From Variovorax sp. CF079 (GTDB taxonomy: Bacteria; Pseudomonadota; Gammaproteobacteria; Burkholderiales; Burkholderiaceae_C), in assembly GCF_900101545.1 (NCBI RefSeq), contig NZ_FMZU01000004.1, positions 248,001-312,000 on the forward strand: a DNA stretch of 64,000 nucleotides, read 5' to 3'. Shown piece after piece: positions 63,574 through 64,000 of the stretch. The number at the start of each line of letters is the position of its first letter. Within the stretch, counting starts at the first letter, position 1. The translations under genes and the position numbers were made by a program. Below the pieces are notes generated by a model, which had not been told where the DNA came from, ran no database searches, and saw only the letters and a program-made list of their open reading frames with translations.

Positions 63574-64000
63574 TCGGCAGGGGCACGCGCGAAGTGAATT
63601 TCGCCCGCTTCAAGCTGAAGAAGGCCTTCACGTTGCGCACATTGGCATCGATGGTGAAGAGGCGCTGCGCGAGCGCCTGGTAGCCGGGCATGTCGCGCAC
63701 GGTGGCAATCAACACGAAATCCGGCCCCGGCGAAACCCGGTAGCACTGCTGCACGGCATCGTCCGGCGTCACGCGCGCTTCGAACGCGTCGAGGGCAGCG
63801 GCGTCCTGGCGATCCAGCGAGACCTCGATCACGGCGGTGAGCAGTGCGCCGACGCGCTCTGTGCTGAGGATCGCGACCTCGCGCTCGATCCAGCCAGCCT
63901 CGCGCAGCCGCCGCACGCGCCGGAGGCAGGTGGGGGCGGAGATGTTGAAGCGCTCGGCCAGCGACTGGTTGCTTTGGGAGGCATCCTGCTGCAGGGCGTC
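63527..64000 (-). CDS. Lrp/AsnC-family transcriptional regulator (5' end outside window)
   Basis: The minus-strand frame is open from the window edge to the stop at 63527 (157 visible codons). The visible N-terminus is the Lrp helix-turn-helix: NQSLAERFNISAPTCLRRVRRLREAGWIE. The RAM effector domain follows (ALLTAVIEVSLDRQDAAALDAF...DFVLIATVRDMPGYQALAQRLF) and ends VKAFFSLKRAKFTS, as in Lrp. The final 15 residues extend past the family end and overlap the glmU 3' end. Target genes lie outside the window. Confidence 0.9.
   Translation of the reverse strand, partial: DALQQDASQSNQSLAERFNISAPTCLRRVRRLREAGWIEREVAILSTERVGALLTAVIEVSLDRQDAAALDAFEARVTPDDAVQQCYRVSPGPDFVLIATVRDMPGYQALAQRLFTIDANVRNVKAFFSLKRAKFTSRVPLPISPLAPSSGAASSRS

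Noticed and set aside
61332..63683. Long plus-strand frame overlapping the DUF6279 and glmU genes
   Set aside because: glmU is unambiguous in another frame and the DUF6279 lipoprotein is on the opposite strand; this product has no domain features.

Overview
The window is about 64 kb of uniformly GC-rich bacterial chromosome. Family content and gene order (ccsA-like/PP0621/pilS/pilR/ampD; glrK/lipoprotein/glrR behind miaB; slt/mgtC/gst/cca) suggest a betaproteobacterium of the Burkholderiales, probably Comamonadaceae and Variovorax-like. This is a family-level judgement without a database search. I see no rRNA, tRNA, CRISPR array, insertion sequence or phage gene. Most of the window looks like ordinary core and accessory chromosome.

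Layout. 1-1066: the 5' end of class Ia ribonucleotide reductase nrdA (minus strand) behind a tandem NrdR operator. 1288-6142 (minus): one tightly overlapped operon, ccsA-like, PP0621-family, pilS, pilR, ampD. 6223-7605: ffh with a bidirectional terminator shared with mdoH/opgH (7660-9660, minus). 10053-15522 (minus): a small exported protein, miaB, and a GlrK/lipoprotein/GlrR envelope-stress module. The 392-base gap between glrR and mdoH holds a -24/-12 promoter, an IHF-like site and a perfect TGTC-N10-GACA GlrR box, so GlrR probably drives mdoH or an unrecognised transcript there. 15734-20139: a two-gene RND efflux operon without an outer-membrane factor.

20566-35367 (minus) is the main accessory feature. 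It is a compact five-gene operon with 4-8 bp overlaps or a 10 bp gap between genes. It encodes a PKS/NRPS hybrid (A-T-KS-AT-ACP-aminotransferase), an NRPS (C-A-T-C-T), an Sfp-type phosphopantetheinyl transferase, and two alpha/beta hydrolases with atypical nucleophile elbows. The domain order predicts an alpha-amino acid starter extended once with malonate. The beta-ketone would then be transaminated, giving a 3,4-diamino acid unit that is joined to a second amino acid. There is no thioesterase domain, and the last carrier domain has no adenylation domain of its own. I do not recognise this as a described pathway.

35700-48065: histidine phosphatase, DUF4136 lipoprotein, a ttcA/folB/FolM-like operon, MidA-like methyltransferase, TauD-family dioxygenase, DUF5329, HisN-like phosphatase, a short AraC regulator, small membrane proteins, a ROK kinase, a MocR-type regulator and the start of a trehalose operon. 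46680-55487 (minus): otsB, a GH15 enzyme and otsA behind cca, gst, mgtC and slt. 55497-64000: formyl-THF cyclo-ligase, LysR/DUF2917 pair, a blue-light BLUF protein divergent from an FNR-like regulator that lacks one cluster cysteine, a Wzx-like flippase, a glycosyltransferase, a DUF6279 lipoprotein, glmU and a partial Lrp-family regulator. Several divergent gene pairs have start codons only 9-17 bases apart.
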